From positions 16,157-80,156 of the forward strand of contig CAWUSE010000013.1 of the NCBI GenBank assembly GCA_963925805.1: a stretch of 64,000 nt of DNA, read 5' to 3'. Numbering within the stretch: position 1 is the stretch's first letter; each line of letters begins with the position of its first letter. Below are positions 25,258-33,884 of this stretch, one piece after another. The DNA comes from UBA10347 sp905182135. Lineage in GTDB: Bacteria; Actinomycetota; Acidimicrobiia; Acidimicrobiales; UBA10347. Made by a program: the position numbers and the translations under genes. Below the pieces are notes generated by a model, which had not been told where the DNA came from, made no database searches, and saw only the letters and a list, made by a program, of their open reading frames with translations.

Positions 25258-25533
25258 GTGACATCTTCATCAAATCGTGAAGTTGGCAGCGGATTTATTG
25301 GCTCTTTGCAGCACAGTTCTGGTTCGTATGAACTGGTTGTCGGTGCAGTGCTCGCCGGCCTGGCTGGGTTCGGAATTGACAGCATCGCCGGAACAAGGCC
25401 TGTGTTCACAGCCACCTTTGCATGTCTTGGTCTCGCCGGTGCTGCGACCAGCATCATCTTTAGCTACCGAGCACGCATGGTGCTCGCCGAAACTGATCGT
25501 ACTCAACGCCGCGTTCAGGGCTCAGCGTCATGA
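25258..25533 (+). CDS. AtpZ/AtpI-family small membrane protein, first gene of ATP synthase operon
   Basis: 91 residues from GTG 25258. Two transmembrane helices: ELVVGAVLAGLAGFGIDSIA (about 25–44) and a second around FTATFACLGLAGAATSIIF (about 50–68), then a basic cytosolic end (YRARMVLAETDRTQRR). This matches the short AtpZ/AtpR-like proteins encoded ahead of atpI, which are linked to Mg2+/Ca2+ transport or c-ring assembly. The assignment is by position and helix pattern. Stop overlaps the next gene by 4 bp. Confidence 0.75.
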   Translation: MTSSSNREVGSGFIGSLQHSSGSYELVVGAVLAGLAGFGIDSIAGTRPVFTATFACLGLAGAATSIIFSYRARMVLAETDRTQRRVQGSAS

Positions 25534-26012
25534 CGATGAGCGACTCAAACTCCATGCTTAATAGCTATGACGGCCCATCGCCGGCTCTCGAAGTCGCAGT
25601 GGACATTGCCAAGCGGGGTGCCCTTATCGCCCCCGCAGTCATCTTGGTGGGTGCCCTCATTTGGGGTTCCGCAGGTGCCGCATCCGTTGCGGTTGGCCTT
25701 GGCTTAGTCCTGGTTAATTTGTTGCTCTCGGCATACATCATTGCTCGTGCCGCACGAATCTCATTCGCGGCGCTCGCCGGTGCTGCGATGTTTGGCTTCC
25801 TCCTTCGACTTGGTATTATCACGGCCGTCGTGCTGCTGATAAAAGACGAGACCTGGGTCGACTTGGTCGCCCTAGGAATGACAATTATTGTCACCCATCT
25901 TGGGCTCCTCTTTTGGGAGACCCGTTATATCTCAGGCAGTCTTGCCTATCCCGGTCTCAAGCCGGGAACAAAACTGATCCGTCGCTCTGACAGGGAGTCC
26001 GTAGCATCGTGA
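25530..26012 (+). CDS. atpI: ATP synthase protein I (AtpI/UncI-like)
   Basis: 160 residues with four predicted membrane helices (ALIAPAVILVGALIWGSAGA, SVAVGLGLVLVNLLLSAYII, AALAGAAMFGFLLRLGIITA, LVALGMTIIVTHLGLLFWET). AtpI helps assemble the c-ring and is poorly conserved, so the call rests on topology and on position directly before atpB. It overlaps both neighbours by 4 bp (ATGA before, GTGA after), implying coupled translation. Confidence 0.8.
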   Translation: MTMSDSNSMLNSYDGPSPALEVAVDIAKRGALIAPAVILVGALIWGSAGAASVAVGLGLVLVNLLLSAYIIARAARISFAALAGAAMFGFLLRLGIITAVVLLIKDETWVDLVALGMTIIVTHLGLLFWETRYISGSLAYPGLKPGTKLIRRSDRESVAS

Positions 26013-26827
26013 CGAATGTGCTTGCAATCTTTGCCGAAGGTGAAGGTTCCGCTGTTGAATTTCCACCCATCGAGAACGTGGTCGAATGGCCCGCTTTCTT
26101 TGGCGGGGATACGTTCTATGAGTTCAACAAGATCGCACTCATGGGGCTTATAGCCGTCGTGGTGCCAACGGTATTGTTCCTCGTGGCCCGTGCTAGTTCC
26201 TCGACTGCTCCCTCGAAACTTCGAGTATTCGTCGAAAGTATCGTCAAATTTATCGAAGAGCAGATCGCCAAGCCTGGTATCGGCCATGGCTTCGAGCCCT
26301 ACGTGCCGCTGCTGACATCACTCTTCCTCTTCATTGCAATCGGCAATCTGTTCGAGGTCATCCCATTTTTCCAAATGCCGATGAACGCTCGTATGGCTAA
26401 TCCACTCGTGCTGGCACTGGTGGTTTGGGCGATCTTCATCTACGTCGGCTTTAAGAACCAGGGCTTCCGCTACTTTAAAGACATCGTCTGGCCGGGGCAC
26501 GTACCGCCAGCGCTACGCCCACTCGTTGGCTTCATCGAGTTCTTCTCGGTCTTCATCGTGCGCCCTTTCAGCCACGCAATCCGGCTTTTCGCCAACATGC
26601 TTGCAGGACACATGCTGCTCATCACGTTCTCGGTGCTGATCATTGCAACGCTCGGTCAGATCGCCGCCAGCGCCAGTGGCGTTGTGCTAGCTCTCGGATT
26701 CGTCGGCTCTCTCGTCGGGCTGATTGGCTTCACTGCCTTCGAAGTTGGTGTCGGCATTATTCAGGCGTTCGTGTTCTCGATCCTCGCCGCCGTTTATATC
26801 GGCAGCTCTCTTCACCCGGCCCACTAG
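26009..26827 (+). CDS. atpB: F0F1 ATP synthase subunit a
   Basis: 272 residues from GTG 26009. Multi-pass protein with the essential half-channel segment HAIRLFANMLAGHMLLITF (Arg of helix 4, about 190–208), PLVGFIEFFSVFIVRPFSH before it, and a C-terminal FTAFEVGVGIIQAFVFSILA helix with the Glu/Gln proton-path residues. It forms the stator half-channels next to the c-ring in the cytoplasmic membrane. Confidence 0.97.
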   Translation: MTNVLAIFAEGEGSAVEFPPIENVVEWPAFFGGDTFYEFNKIALMGLIAVVVPTVLFLVARASSSTAPSKLRVFVESIVKFIEEQIAKPGIGHGFEPYVPLLTSLFLFIAIGNLFEVIPFFQMPMNARMANPLVLALVVWAIFIYVGFKNQGFRYFKDIVWPGHVPPALRPLVGFIEFFSVFIVRPFSHAIRLFANMLAGHMLLITFSVLIIATLGQIAASASGVVLALGFVGSLVGLIGFTAFEVGVGIIQAFVFSILAAVYIGSSLHPAH

Positions 26828-26909
26828 ATAACGCCGCCAGAGCCGTAACTACCTCTTCGTTCACAAGTTCACAAACCTTTTCGCAACACCCCACAAGGAG
26901 ACAAATCAC

Positions 26910-27188
26910 ATGAGTCTTGCGAGTAACGCACTTATGCTGGCCCAGCAACTCGATGCTACAGATGCCAAGAATGCCAACGCCGCAATCGGTGCTGGTTTCG
27001 CTTACGGCCTCGCAGCGATCGGCCCTGGCATCGGCATCGGCATTATTGTCGGCCAAGCTATTCAAGCTATGGCTCGCCAACCAGAGTCTGCCGGCCAGGC
27101 ACAGACAACGATGTTCCTCGGCATTGCCTTTACCGAGGCCCTTGCTCTCATCGGCTTCGTCGTATTCATCTTGCTCAAGTTTGTTTGA
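26910..27188 (+). CDS. atpE: F0F1 ATP synthase subunit c
   Basis: 92 residues; a two-helix hairpin. Helix 1 is Gly/Ala-rich (AIGAGFAYGLAAIGPGIGIG), the polar loop is ARQPES, and helix 2 has the carrier carboxylate in GIAFTEALALIGFVVFILL. The residues after the Glu (Ala, Leu) and the lack of the Gln/Ser/Thr set seen in Na+-type c subunits suggest proton coupling. A strong site acaaggagac lies before the ATG. Confidence 0.97.
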   Translation: MSLASNALMLAQQLDATDAKNANAAIGAGFAYGLAAIGPGIGIGIIVGQAIQAMARQPESAGQAQTTMFLGIAFTEALALIGFVVFILLKFV

Positions 27189-27230
27189 TTCGTTCCTGAT
27201 GGAACGTCTGTCGCATCGAGGAGGTGTTAC

Positions 27231-27788
27231 ATGACGCTGCCTATTACATCTCTCACCGGGATGCTGGCTCTAAGTGAAGAGGCGTCCGAAACTCAAGAGA
27301 CGATCAACCCTGTATTACCGGTTGGTTTTGAGATCTTCTGGTCTGCCGTGTTTTTCTTCACTCTGCTCGCGCTCATGAGGTACGTACTGTTGCCGCCGAT
27401 CCAACAGGGTCGAGAAGAGCGAGCGGCTCGGTTAAGTGCAGGAAGAGATTCAGTCTCCGATTCCGATTCCGAACTTGCACAGATCCTGGCCGCTCACAAA
27501 GAGCAAATCGCTGTTGCCGAAGCGGAAGGGGCAGCGATCATAGATGCTGCTCGAGCCGAGGCCGATGGCCAACGTGCCCAAGCTGTTGGTGCCGTCGAAG
27601 AAGAGATCACGAAGTTGCGCTCAAATGCGCAAGCCGAGATTGACGTTGCTCGTTCGACCGCTCTCGCCGGAGCTAAGGGTTCGGTCTCTCAGCTAGCGGT
27701 TGGCGCTGCCACCAAGGTGCTCGGACGCTCGGTTGACCTTGCTTCAAACCAGTCGGTTATCGACTCATACCTGAATAGTGGGAGCTGA
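27231..27788 (+). CDS. atpF: F0F1 ATP synthase subunit b (first copy)
   Basis: 185 residues. N-terminal membrane helix VGFEIFWSAVFFFTLLALMR (about 32–51) and then PIQQGREERAARLSAGRD and a long Ala/Glu-rich coiled coil (about 60–150), ending in LAVGAATKVLGRSVDLASNQ typical of b. It forms half of the peripheral stalk. GAGGAGGTG precedes the ATG. The next gene encodes another b-like subunit, so the stalk is probably a b/b' heterodimer. Confidence 0.9.
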   Translation: MTLPITSLTGMLALSEEASETQETINPVLPVGFEIFWSAVFFFTLLALMRYVLLPPIQQGREERAARLSAGRDSVSDSDSELAQILAAHKEQIAVAEAEGAAIIDAARAEADGQRAQAVGAVEEEITKLRSNAQAEIDVARSTALAGAKGSVSQLAVGAATKVLGRSVDLASNQSVIDSYLNSGS

Positions 27789-27789
27789 C

Positions 27790-28326
27790 GTGTTGGCATC
27801 ACTAACCGTCCTAGCCAGCGAAGCGCCCAACGGCAAGTTCCTGCCAGGTGACATCAAGGAGTTCTGGTGGGGTTCGCTTGCGTTTCTTATCGTCTTCGGC
27901 CTGCTGATATGGAAACTGTCGCCGGTGATCAAGGAAGCGCTCAACAAGGGTCAAGCAGCAGCAGTTGCCGACACGACCGCCGCCGAGCAGGCTTTCACCG
28001 ATTCACGAATCAAGATTGCGGATGCGACTGCCAAACTGGGCGATGCGAACGCCGAGTCTGACAAGATTGTGTCTGACGCTCAGCAAACTGCGCAGCAGCT
28101 GCGAGTCGACTCTGCTAATCGAACCCAACAATTGGTCGACGAGATGTGGGCAAAGGCCCAGATTGACGTCGAGTCGATGAAAGTTCAGGTCGGCGCAGAT
28201 ATCCAGGCCGAGGTCGCAGCGCAAGCCATTGGTGCCGCCGAACAGGTTGTGCATGCAAGCCTTGATGATGCGAGCCAGAGTGCGCTAATTGACGACTACA
28301 TCATTCGCTTGGGGGTTTCGCTATGA
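27790..28326 (+). CDS. F0F1 ATP synthase subunit b (second copy, b')
   Basis: 178 residues from GTG 27790, which lies 1 bp after the atpF stop with gggag 5 nt upstream. GTG 27778 in the same frame, inside atpF, would add four residues. Layout as in b: membrane helix WWGSLAFLIVFGLLIWKLSP (about 25–44), then a coiled coil (VADTTAAEQAFTDSRIKIAD…QTAQQLRVDSANRTQQLVDE) and the end AAQAIGAAEQVVHASLDDAS. Paired b genes are usual in photosynthetic bacteria and some actinobacteria and give a heterodimeric stalk. Overlaps atpH by ATGA. Confidence 0.87.
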   Translation: MLASLTVLASEAPNGKFLPGDIKEFWWGSLAFLIVFGLLIWKLSPVIKEALNKGQAAAVADTTAAEQAFTDSRIKIADATAKLGDANAESDKIVSDAQQTAQQLRVDSANRTQQLVDEMWAKAQIDVESMKVQVGADIQAEVAAQAIGAAEQVVHASLDDASQSALIDDYIIRLGVSL

Positions 28327-28847
28327 GTGATCACATCCATGGTTACGCCGACGCGATGTTGGCAATCGCCCAGGCCGAAGGCGATGTAAACGGAATCAGC
28401 GACGAGCTTTTCACTGTTGGCCGCGCCGTCGATACCAACGACGACCTGCGTGCAGCTATCAGCGATTCCCATATGTCCGCTGAGCGCAAAATCCAGATCA
28501 TGGATGATTTGCTCGACGGCAAGGCACGAGCTGCAACCAAGGGCCTTGTGTCAATGGTTGTTGGCGCTGGCCGCGGCGCTGACCTTGGCAAGATCGCTTC
28601 AGCTCTCGCTGAACGAGCCGCTACCTCAGCGGGCAAACAGGTCGCGACCGTACGTTCGGCTGTGCCCCTGTCCAACGACCAACAGAGCCGCCTAGCAGCT
28701 GCACTTGCAGCCAAGCTTGGCACCGAGGTCGATGTCAAAGTAATTCAGGATCCGTCAGTCGTTGGTGGCTTGATCACCACCGTCGGCGACACCGTTATCG
28801 ATGGAAGCGTGCGCACGCGTTTGAACCGCCTGCGCGAGTCGCTCTAG
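28323..28847 (+). CDS. atpH: F0F1 ATP synthase subunit delta
   Basis: 174 residues, a stand-alone delta. HIHGYADAMLAIAQAEGDVN at the start corresponds to the helical N-domain that caps the alpha subunits, and IQDPSVVGGLITTVGDTVID followed by GSVRTRLNRLRESL is the conserved C-terminal signature. In mycobacteria delta is fused to a b-type subunit; here it is separate, and the extra b is its own gene. Confidence 0.94.
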   Translation: MSDHIHGYADAMLAIAQAEGDVNGISDELFTVGRAVDTNDDLRAAISDSHMSAERKIQIMDDLLDGKARAATKGLVSMVVGAGRGADLGKIASALAERAATSAGKQVATVRSAVPLSNDQQSRLAAALAAKLGTEVDVKVIQDPSVVGGLITTVGDTVIDGSVRTRLNRLRESL

Positions 28848-28862
28848 CCCCCGAGGAGAACT

Positions 28863-30488
28863 ATGTCTGATCTCACGATCGACACCAGCGCCATTACTGC
28901 GGCGCTAACCAAAAATCTCGAAGGGTTCGAGCCATCGCTCGAAGCCAGCCAAGTCGGCCATATCATTGAGGTTGGCGACGGTATTGCCCGTGTCTCAGGT
29001 CTGCCCAACGCGGCGGTCAACGAGATGCTCGAGTTCGAGAACGGCTCAATCGGTCTTGCACTGAACCTTGACGAATCCAGCATTGGTGCCGTTGTGCTCG
29101 GCGAGGTCGACGAGATTCAGGAAGGCCAGACCGTTCGCTCAACCGGCGAGATCTTGTCCATGCCTGTCGGCGACGCCTTGCTTGGCCGTGTGGTCAACGC
29201 ACTGGGTACGCCAATCGACGGTAAGGGCCCACTCGTGGGTGCTCTGACCCGGCAGATGGAAGTCCAGGCGCCAGGCATCATGGGTCGCAAGCCGGTGCAC
29301 GAGCCAATGCAGACTGGCATTAAGGCAATCGATGCACTCATCCCGATCGGCCGTGGTCAGCGAGAGCTGATCATTGGAGACCGCAAGACGGGCAAGACGA
29401 CGATCGCTCTTGACACAATCATTAACCAGCGTGGCCTAGGTGTGAAGTGCATCTACGTTGCGATTGGCCAGAAAGCCTCGACGGTTGCCCAGAACGTAGC
29501 CGTGCTCGAAGAGGTCGGCGCCATGGAGTACACCGTGGTCGTTGTCGCTCCAGCATCTGACCCTGCACCGTTTAAGTACTTGGCGCCGTTCGCTGGTTCG
29601 GCGATTGGTCAGCAGTGGATGGATGATGGCGATCACGCCCTTGTTGTTTACGACGATCTGTCGAAGCAGGCCGAGGCATACCGCCAGATGTCATTGTTGC
29701 TGCGCCGCCCACCGGGCCGCGAGGCATACCCCGGCGACGTCTTCTACTTGCACAGCCGTTTGCTAGAACGTGCTGCCAAGCTCAGCGACGAGCTGGGTGC
29801 AGGTTCACTTACCGCTCTTCCTGTCATCGAGACGAAGGCCGGCGACGTTTCGGCGTTCATTCCGACCAACGTGATTTCGATCACCGATGGCCAAATCTTT
29901 TTGCAGGACGACATGTTCAAGTCGGGCCTTCGCCCAGCAGTCGACGTAGGCGTATCGGTGTCTCGGGTGGGTTCTGCCGCACAGATCAAGGCCATGAAGA
30001 CCGCCGTGGGCACGCTCAAGTCTGACTTGCAGCAGTTCCGTGAGCTCGAGGCCTTCGCCTCCTTCGGTTCTGACCTCGACCCGGTGTCACAGTCACAGCT
30101 CGACCGTGGCTACCGGTTGACCGAGCTTCTCAAGCAGGGCATTAACTCCCCTATGCCAGTTGAGCAGCAGGTCGTATCGATCTACGCCGGTACCAACGGC
30201 TTTCTCGACTCGGTGCCTGTCGTCGATGTCGGCCGGTTCGAAAAGGAACTGCTTGAATACGTTGGCGGCCGCCATAGTGCGCTGTACGACGGGATCAAGA
30301 GCTCTGGCAAGGTCGATACCGACGAACTTGACTCGATCATCGGCGCATTCCTTGCGCAGTTCGAATCAAGCTCACCTGTCGGTGGCGATGCGCCCGATGC
30401 CGAGGCCCAATCAGCTGCGTCGACCGGCATGGTCGACAGCGATGTCACTCTTCCCGAGACCGACATCGCTCGACCTCAGGAGGGCTGA
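28863..30488 (+). CDS. atpA: F0F1 ATP synthase subunit alpha
   Basis: 541 residues. P-loop GDRKTGKTTIALDTI (about 170–184), the regulatory-site ALPVIETKAGDVSAFIPTNV, the signature ending PAVDVGVSVSRVGSAAQ, and catalytic-site Arg in the same SRVGS segment. The last 35 residues (VGGDAPDAEAQSAAS…) are an acidic tail. Non-catalytic nucleotide-binding subunit of F1. The stop TGA (30486–30488) is in frame with atpG, separated from its probable ATT start by one codon, and the ribosome binding site caggaggg for atpG lies inside the end of atpA. Confidence 0.98.
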   Translation: MSDLTIDTSAITAALTKNLEGFEPSLEASQVGHIIEVGDGIARVSGLPNAAVNEMLEFENGSIGLALNLDESSIGAVVLGEVDEIQEGQTVRSTGEILSMPVGDALLGRVVNALGTPIDGKGPLVGALTRQMEVQAPGIMGRKPVHEPMQTGIKAIDALIPIGRGQRELIIGDRKTGKTTIALDTIINQRGLGVKCIYVAIGQKASTVAQNVAVLEEVGAMEYTVVVVAPASDPAPFKYLAPFAGSAIGQQWMDDGDHALVVYDDLSKQAEAYRQMSLLLRRPPGREAYPGDVFYLHSRLLERAAKLSDELGAGSLTALPVIETKAGDVSAFIPTNVISITDGQIFLQDDMFKSGLRPAVDVGVSVSRVGSAAQIKAMKTAVGTLKSDLQQFRELEAFASFGSDLDPVSQSQLDRGYRLTELLKQGINSPMPVEQQVVSIYAGTNGFLDSVPVVDVGRFEKELLEYVGGRHSALYDGIKSSGKVDTDELDSIIGAFLAQFESSSPVGGDAPDAEAQSAASTGMVDSDVTLPETDIARPQEG

Positions 30489-30491
30489 GCC

Positions 30492-31433
30492 ATTCCTGGA
30501 GCCGAGGAGCGCATCCTAAAGCGCCGTATCGCAAGCGTTCAGAGCACGAAGAAGATCACTCGTGCAATGGAACTTATTGCCGCAACCCGAGTCGCCAAAG
30601 CGCAGACACGGGCCAATCAAGCACGTCCCTATGCAGCCCGTATCACGAGCGTCATCGAGGATTTAGCCAAGGGTGGTGCCAGCGCGAGTCACCCGCTGCT
30701 TGAAGCGCCAGAAAAGATACGTAAGGTCGCTTATGTGGTCATCGCTGGTGACCGTGGCCTAGCCGGTCCTTACAACTCAACAGTCATTCGTGCTGCGGAG
30801 CGTGAGCTCATGGCTCGCAGCGCCGAAGGCATCGGTTATTCACTGATCCTGATCGGTAAGAAGGCACGTGACTATTTCGCGTTCCGCAACTACGATGTCG
30901 ATGCTTTCTACGAAGGCATCACCGACACGCCTGACTACGAATCAGCCCGTGAGGTTGCTGAGTACGTGAGCGATCAGTTCATTGACGGCGACATCGATCA
31001 GGTCATATTGATCTTCACCGAGTTCGTCAGCATCGGTACTCAGAAGCTGGCGGTGCGACAGTTCTTGCCGCTCGAGTCAGTCGAGACCATTGCTGAAGTC
31101 GGCAGTGGTGGCGAGCTCACCGCAGCATTCGAGTTCGAACCGTCAGCCGACGGCGTGCTTGAGTCGCTGCTGCCTCGCTACGTCGAGAGCCGGTTGTACT
31201 CTGCCTTGCTCGATTCGTCTGCCTCCGAGCATGCGAATCGTCAGCGAGCCATGAAGGCCGCAACCGACAACGCCGAAGACCTCATCACTAAACTTGGCCG
31301 CCAGCTCAGTAGCGCACGCCAAGCAGCCATTACGACCGAGATCATGGAAATCGTGGGCGGTGCCGAAGCACTCGGCGGCGGCGACGACGACAAAAACGAT
31401 CAAGTCGCTCAAATTCTCCAGCAGACGAACTAA
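30492..31433 (+). CDS. atpG: F0F1 ATP synthase subunit gamma, apparent ATT start
   Basis: 313 residues if begun at ATT 30492. The conserved N-terminal helix IPGAEERILKRRIASVQSTK followed by KITRAMELIAATRVAKAQ is fully present in frame, matching the usual M-x-GAQ-E-R-I-SVQSTKKITRAMELIA. Between the in-frame atpA stop (30486–30488) and the internal ATG 30567 there is no ATG, GTG or TTG. ATT 30492 has caggaggg 9 nt upstream. Starting at 30567 would remove 25 residues of the rotor coiled coil. The C-terminal helix (EHANRQRAMKAATDNAEDLI) is normal. Gamma is the central rotor shaft of F1. Alternatives are read-through of the atpA TGA or a sequencing error changing ATG. Confidence 0.9.
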   Translation: MPGAEERILKRRIASVQSTKKITRAMELIAATRVAKAQTRANQARPYAARITSVIEDLAKGGASASHPLLEAPEKIRKVAYVVIAGDRGLAGPYNSTVIRAAERELMARSAEGIGYSLILIGKKARDYFAFRNYDVDAFYEGITDTPDYESAREVAEYVSDQFIDGDIDQVILIFTEFVSIGTQKLAVRQFLPLESVETIAEVGSGGELTAAFEFEPSADGVLESLLPRYVESRLYSALLDSSASEHANRQRAMKAATDNAEDLITKLGRQLSSARQAAITTEIMEIVGGAEALGGGDDDKNDQVAQILQQTN

Positions 31434-31452
31434 CGAGCATAGGAAAGCTGAC

Positions 31453-32919
31453 ATGACTGTCACCGATGCACCCGCCACACTCAAGAGCGGGAAAATCATT
31501 TCGATCGCCGGTCCGGTGATCGACGCAGAGTTCCCTGAGGGTTCTCTGCCCGAGATCAACACCGCTATCGCGTTCGATGTCGTCATCGACGGCGAGACCA
31601 CGACCATCATGGCCGAGGTCGCGCAGCAGCTAGGCAACAGCCGGGTGCGAGCCATTGCGCTCAAGCCGACGGATGGCCTGCAGCGTGGCACCGAGGTGCG
31701 CAATACCGGCGCCGGCATCATGGTGCCGGTTGGCGACGTGACGCTTGGTCACATCTGGAACGTGATCGGCGAGCCACTGGACGTGTCCCCCGACGAAGTC
31801 GACATCGGTGAACGGTGGGAGATCCATCGTCCTGCGCCGTCGTTCGATTCGCTCGAGCCATCGTCGAATATGTTCGAGACTGGCGTAAAGGTCATTGACC
31901 TGCTCACCCCATACAAAGAGGGCGGCAAGATCGGCCTCTTCGGTGGTGCTGGTGTAGGCAAGACCGTACTTATCCAAGAGATGATTACCCGTGTGGCTTC
32001 GAACCACGGCGGTGTGTCAGTGTTCGCCGGTGTAGGCGAGCGCACCCGTGAGGGAACTGACCTTTTCATTGAAATGGGCGAGACCAAGATGGGCGCTGGC
32101 GAAGACGCCGCAACCGTGCTCTCAAAGGCCGCCTTGGTGTTCGGCCAAATGGATGAACCACCTGGCGTGCGTCTTCGGGTTGCTCTGGCCGGTGTAACCA
32201 TGGCCGAGTACTTCCGTGATGTGCAGAACCAGGACGTGTTGTTGTTCATCGACAACATCTTCCGCTTCGTGCAGGCCGGCTCCGAAGTGTCAACGCTTCT
32301 GGGCCGTATGCCATCGGCCGTGGGCTACCAGCCAACGCTGGCTGATGAAATGGGCCAGCTACAAGAGCGCATTACGTCGACCCGGGGCAAGTCTATTACG
32401 TCACTGCAGGCCGTATACGTGCCCGCCGATGACTACACCGACCCTGCACCGTTCACATCGTTCACTCACTTCGACGGCACCACCGAGTTGAGCCGTGATA
32501 TCGCCTCGTTGGGGATCTACCCCGCTGTGGATCCGCTGTCATCGACCTCAACCATCCTTGACCCCAACGTTGTTGGGCAGCGTCACTACAACGTTGCTCG
32601 TCGCGTGCAGGAAATCTTGCAGCGATACAAGGAACTTCAGGACATCATCGCCATTCTTGGTCTTGATGAACTCTCTGAAGAGGACCGTGTCACCGTTGAC
32701 CGTGCTCGTAAGGTGCAACGCTTCCTGTCGCAGCCAATGTTTGTGGCCGAGATCTTCACGGGGCAAGAGGGCATCTTCACCGGTGTCAACGAAACCATTG
32801 ATTCGTTTGAGGCACTCGTCAACGGCGACATGGATCACCTGCCAGAGCAGGCGTTCTACATGGTCGGTGGCGCTGAAGACGTCGAGCGCAAGGCAGCCGA
32901 ATTGGCTGCAAGCGCCTGA
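31453..32919 (+). CDS. atpD: F0F1 ATP synthase subunit beta
   Basis: 488 residues from ATG 31453. Catalytic P-loop GLFGGAGVGKTVLIQEMI, the catalytic Glu in FAGVGERTREGTDLF, DNIFRFVQAGSEVSTLLGRM, and the signature SITSLQAVYVPADDYTDPAP and PAVDPLSSTS. Catalytic subunit of F1. The frame remains open upstream inside atpG, but the N-terminus MTVTDAPATLKSGKIISIAG fits the family, and AGGAAAGC precedes this ATG. Confidence 0.98.
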   Translation: MTVTDAPATLKSGKIISIAGPVIDAEFPEGSLPEINTAIAFDVVIDGETTTIMAEVAQQLGNSRVRAIALKPTDGLQRGTEVRNTGAGIMVPVGDVTLGHIWNVIGEPLDVSPDEVDIGERWEIHRPAPSFDSLEPSSNMFETGVKVIDLLTPYKEGGKIGLFGGAGVGKTVLIQEMITRVASNHGGVSVFAGVGERTREGTDLFIEMGETKMGAGEDAATVLSKAALVFGQMDEPPGVRLRVALAGVTMAEYFRDVQNQDVLLFIDNIFRFVQAGSEVSTLLGRMPSAVGYQPTLADEMGQLQERITSTRGKSITSLQAVYVPADDYTDPAPFTSFTHFDGTTELSRDIASLGIYPAVDPLSSTSTILDPNVVGQRHYNVARRVQEILQRYKELQDIIAILGLDELSEEDRVTVDRARKVQRFLSQPMFVAEIFTGQEGIFTGVNETIDSFEALVNGDMDHLPEQAFYMVGGAEDVERKAAELAASA

Positions 32920-32931
32920 TCGGGGTCTGCT

Positions 32932-33333
32932 GTGCCGATCCACGTCGAGTTCGTCTCGCCTGAACGCATCATCTTTACGGCCGAGGCCAAAGAGATCATC
33001 GTGCGTACAAGCGACGGCGAGATCGGCTTCATGCCTGGTCACGTCCCGTTCGTGGGCGTATTGCAGGTCGCTGAAGCTCGTATCTACGATGCCGACGGAT
33101 CGACGGTGCACTCATTTGCGGTGCATCGTGGCTTTGTCGAAGTTGCTAACAACCATTGCACGATTCTGAGTGATGTCGCCGAAGCTGCGGCGGACATTGA
33201 CCCCGATCGTGCAGAGATTGCCCAACGCAATGCCGAAGAGGCTCTTGCTGCGGACAAGGAAGATGCCGACGCTGCGGCTGCGCTTCGCCGAGCTCAGGTC
33301 CGCATCGAAGTGTCAAAGAAGGCATCTGCGTAA
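32932..33333 (+). CDS. atpC: F0F1 ATP synthase subunit epsilon
   Basis: 133 residues from GTG 32932. Beta-sandwich N-domain: HVEFVSPERIIFTAEAKEII, the signature TSDGEIGFMPGHVPFVGVLQ and FAVHRGFVEVANNHCTILSD. The C-terminal helical domain (AEIAQRNAEEALAADKEDAD…) is present, so the inhibitory helices can form. It regulates F1 and contacts the c-ring. Last gene of the operon, followed by two hairpins. Confidence 0.95.
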   Translation: MPIHVEFVSPERIIFTAEAKEIIVRTSDGEIGFMPGHVPFVGVLQVAEARIYDADGSTVHSFAVHRGFVEVANNHCTILSDVAEAAADIDPDRAEIAQRNAEEALAADKEDADAAAALRRAQVRIEVSKKASA

Positions 33334-33362
33334 ACACCCGGTTCGGGTCGTAGCTCGCAACC

Positions 33363-33398
33363 CGAATTCTTGCTTCCCTTTGTGAGGTAAGAATTCGA
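33363..33398 (+). terminator. First hairpin after atpC
   Basis: Arms cgaattctt (33363–33371) and aagaattcg (33390–33398) form a 9-bp stem with an 18-nt loop, 30 bp past the atpC stop. Confidence 0.5.
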
Positions 33399-33420
33399 TG
33401 AGTTGTACTGATCAAAATTG

Positions 33421-33451
33421 CATGGATCCGGGCTGAAGCCCCGGATCCATG
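33421..33451 (+). terminator. Strong terminator of the ATP synthase operon
   Basis: Perfect 12-bp stem catggatccggg / cccggatccatg around a 7-nt loop ctgaagc, followed by tgcgttttg. It is the most stable inverted repeat in the vicinity and fits an operon-end terminator. Confidence 0.8.
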
Positions 33452-33884
33452 TGCGTTTTGAGCCCGGGTAAGAGGCCTGTGGAGTTGTTCGCTCATCTCG
33501 ATGGGGCTTCGGTCTTCGCCGGGACGTGTGGCCTCGCTGTGGTCGCTCACGTGCGCTCTGATGACCCCCAGGAGGCTGTATTAGGCCGGATATCGCATGT
33601 GCGTGTGTGGTATCGCCATGCCTGATGGCGTTGGCTTTTCTGAGTGCACCCGATGGCGCTTGCGTATCGGGTGAGGATCTCCATGTGCGTTGGCGCTGCA
33701 GACCAGCGAGACGTGCGCAGAGAGGCCCCTGATCCTGGGCGCTAGCAGCGTGCCTGGTTCGCCGTGTGAGGCGCACAGCCTTGGCGTGTAAAGGGTGAGG
33801 TCGGTGAAGCACCTGGCGTCTGCGTCAACGAGTGTTCGGCTTCGCTCGGAGCGGAGGTTGCCCTTCTTGCGATGGCACGAGACG
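33452..33884. other. Non-coding convergent intergenic stretch
   Basis: Between the ATP synthase terminator and the 3' end of the minus-strand metallophosphoesterase gene. GC-rich short frames on both strands; no recognisable protein or RNA motif. Confidence 0.5.

Noticed and set aside
30567..31433. atpG annotated from internal ATG 30567
   Set aside because: Would delete 25 conserved rotor residues that are encoded in frame upstream with a good ribosome binding site.
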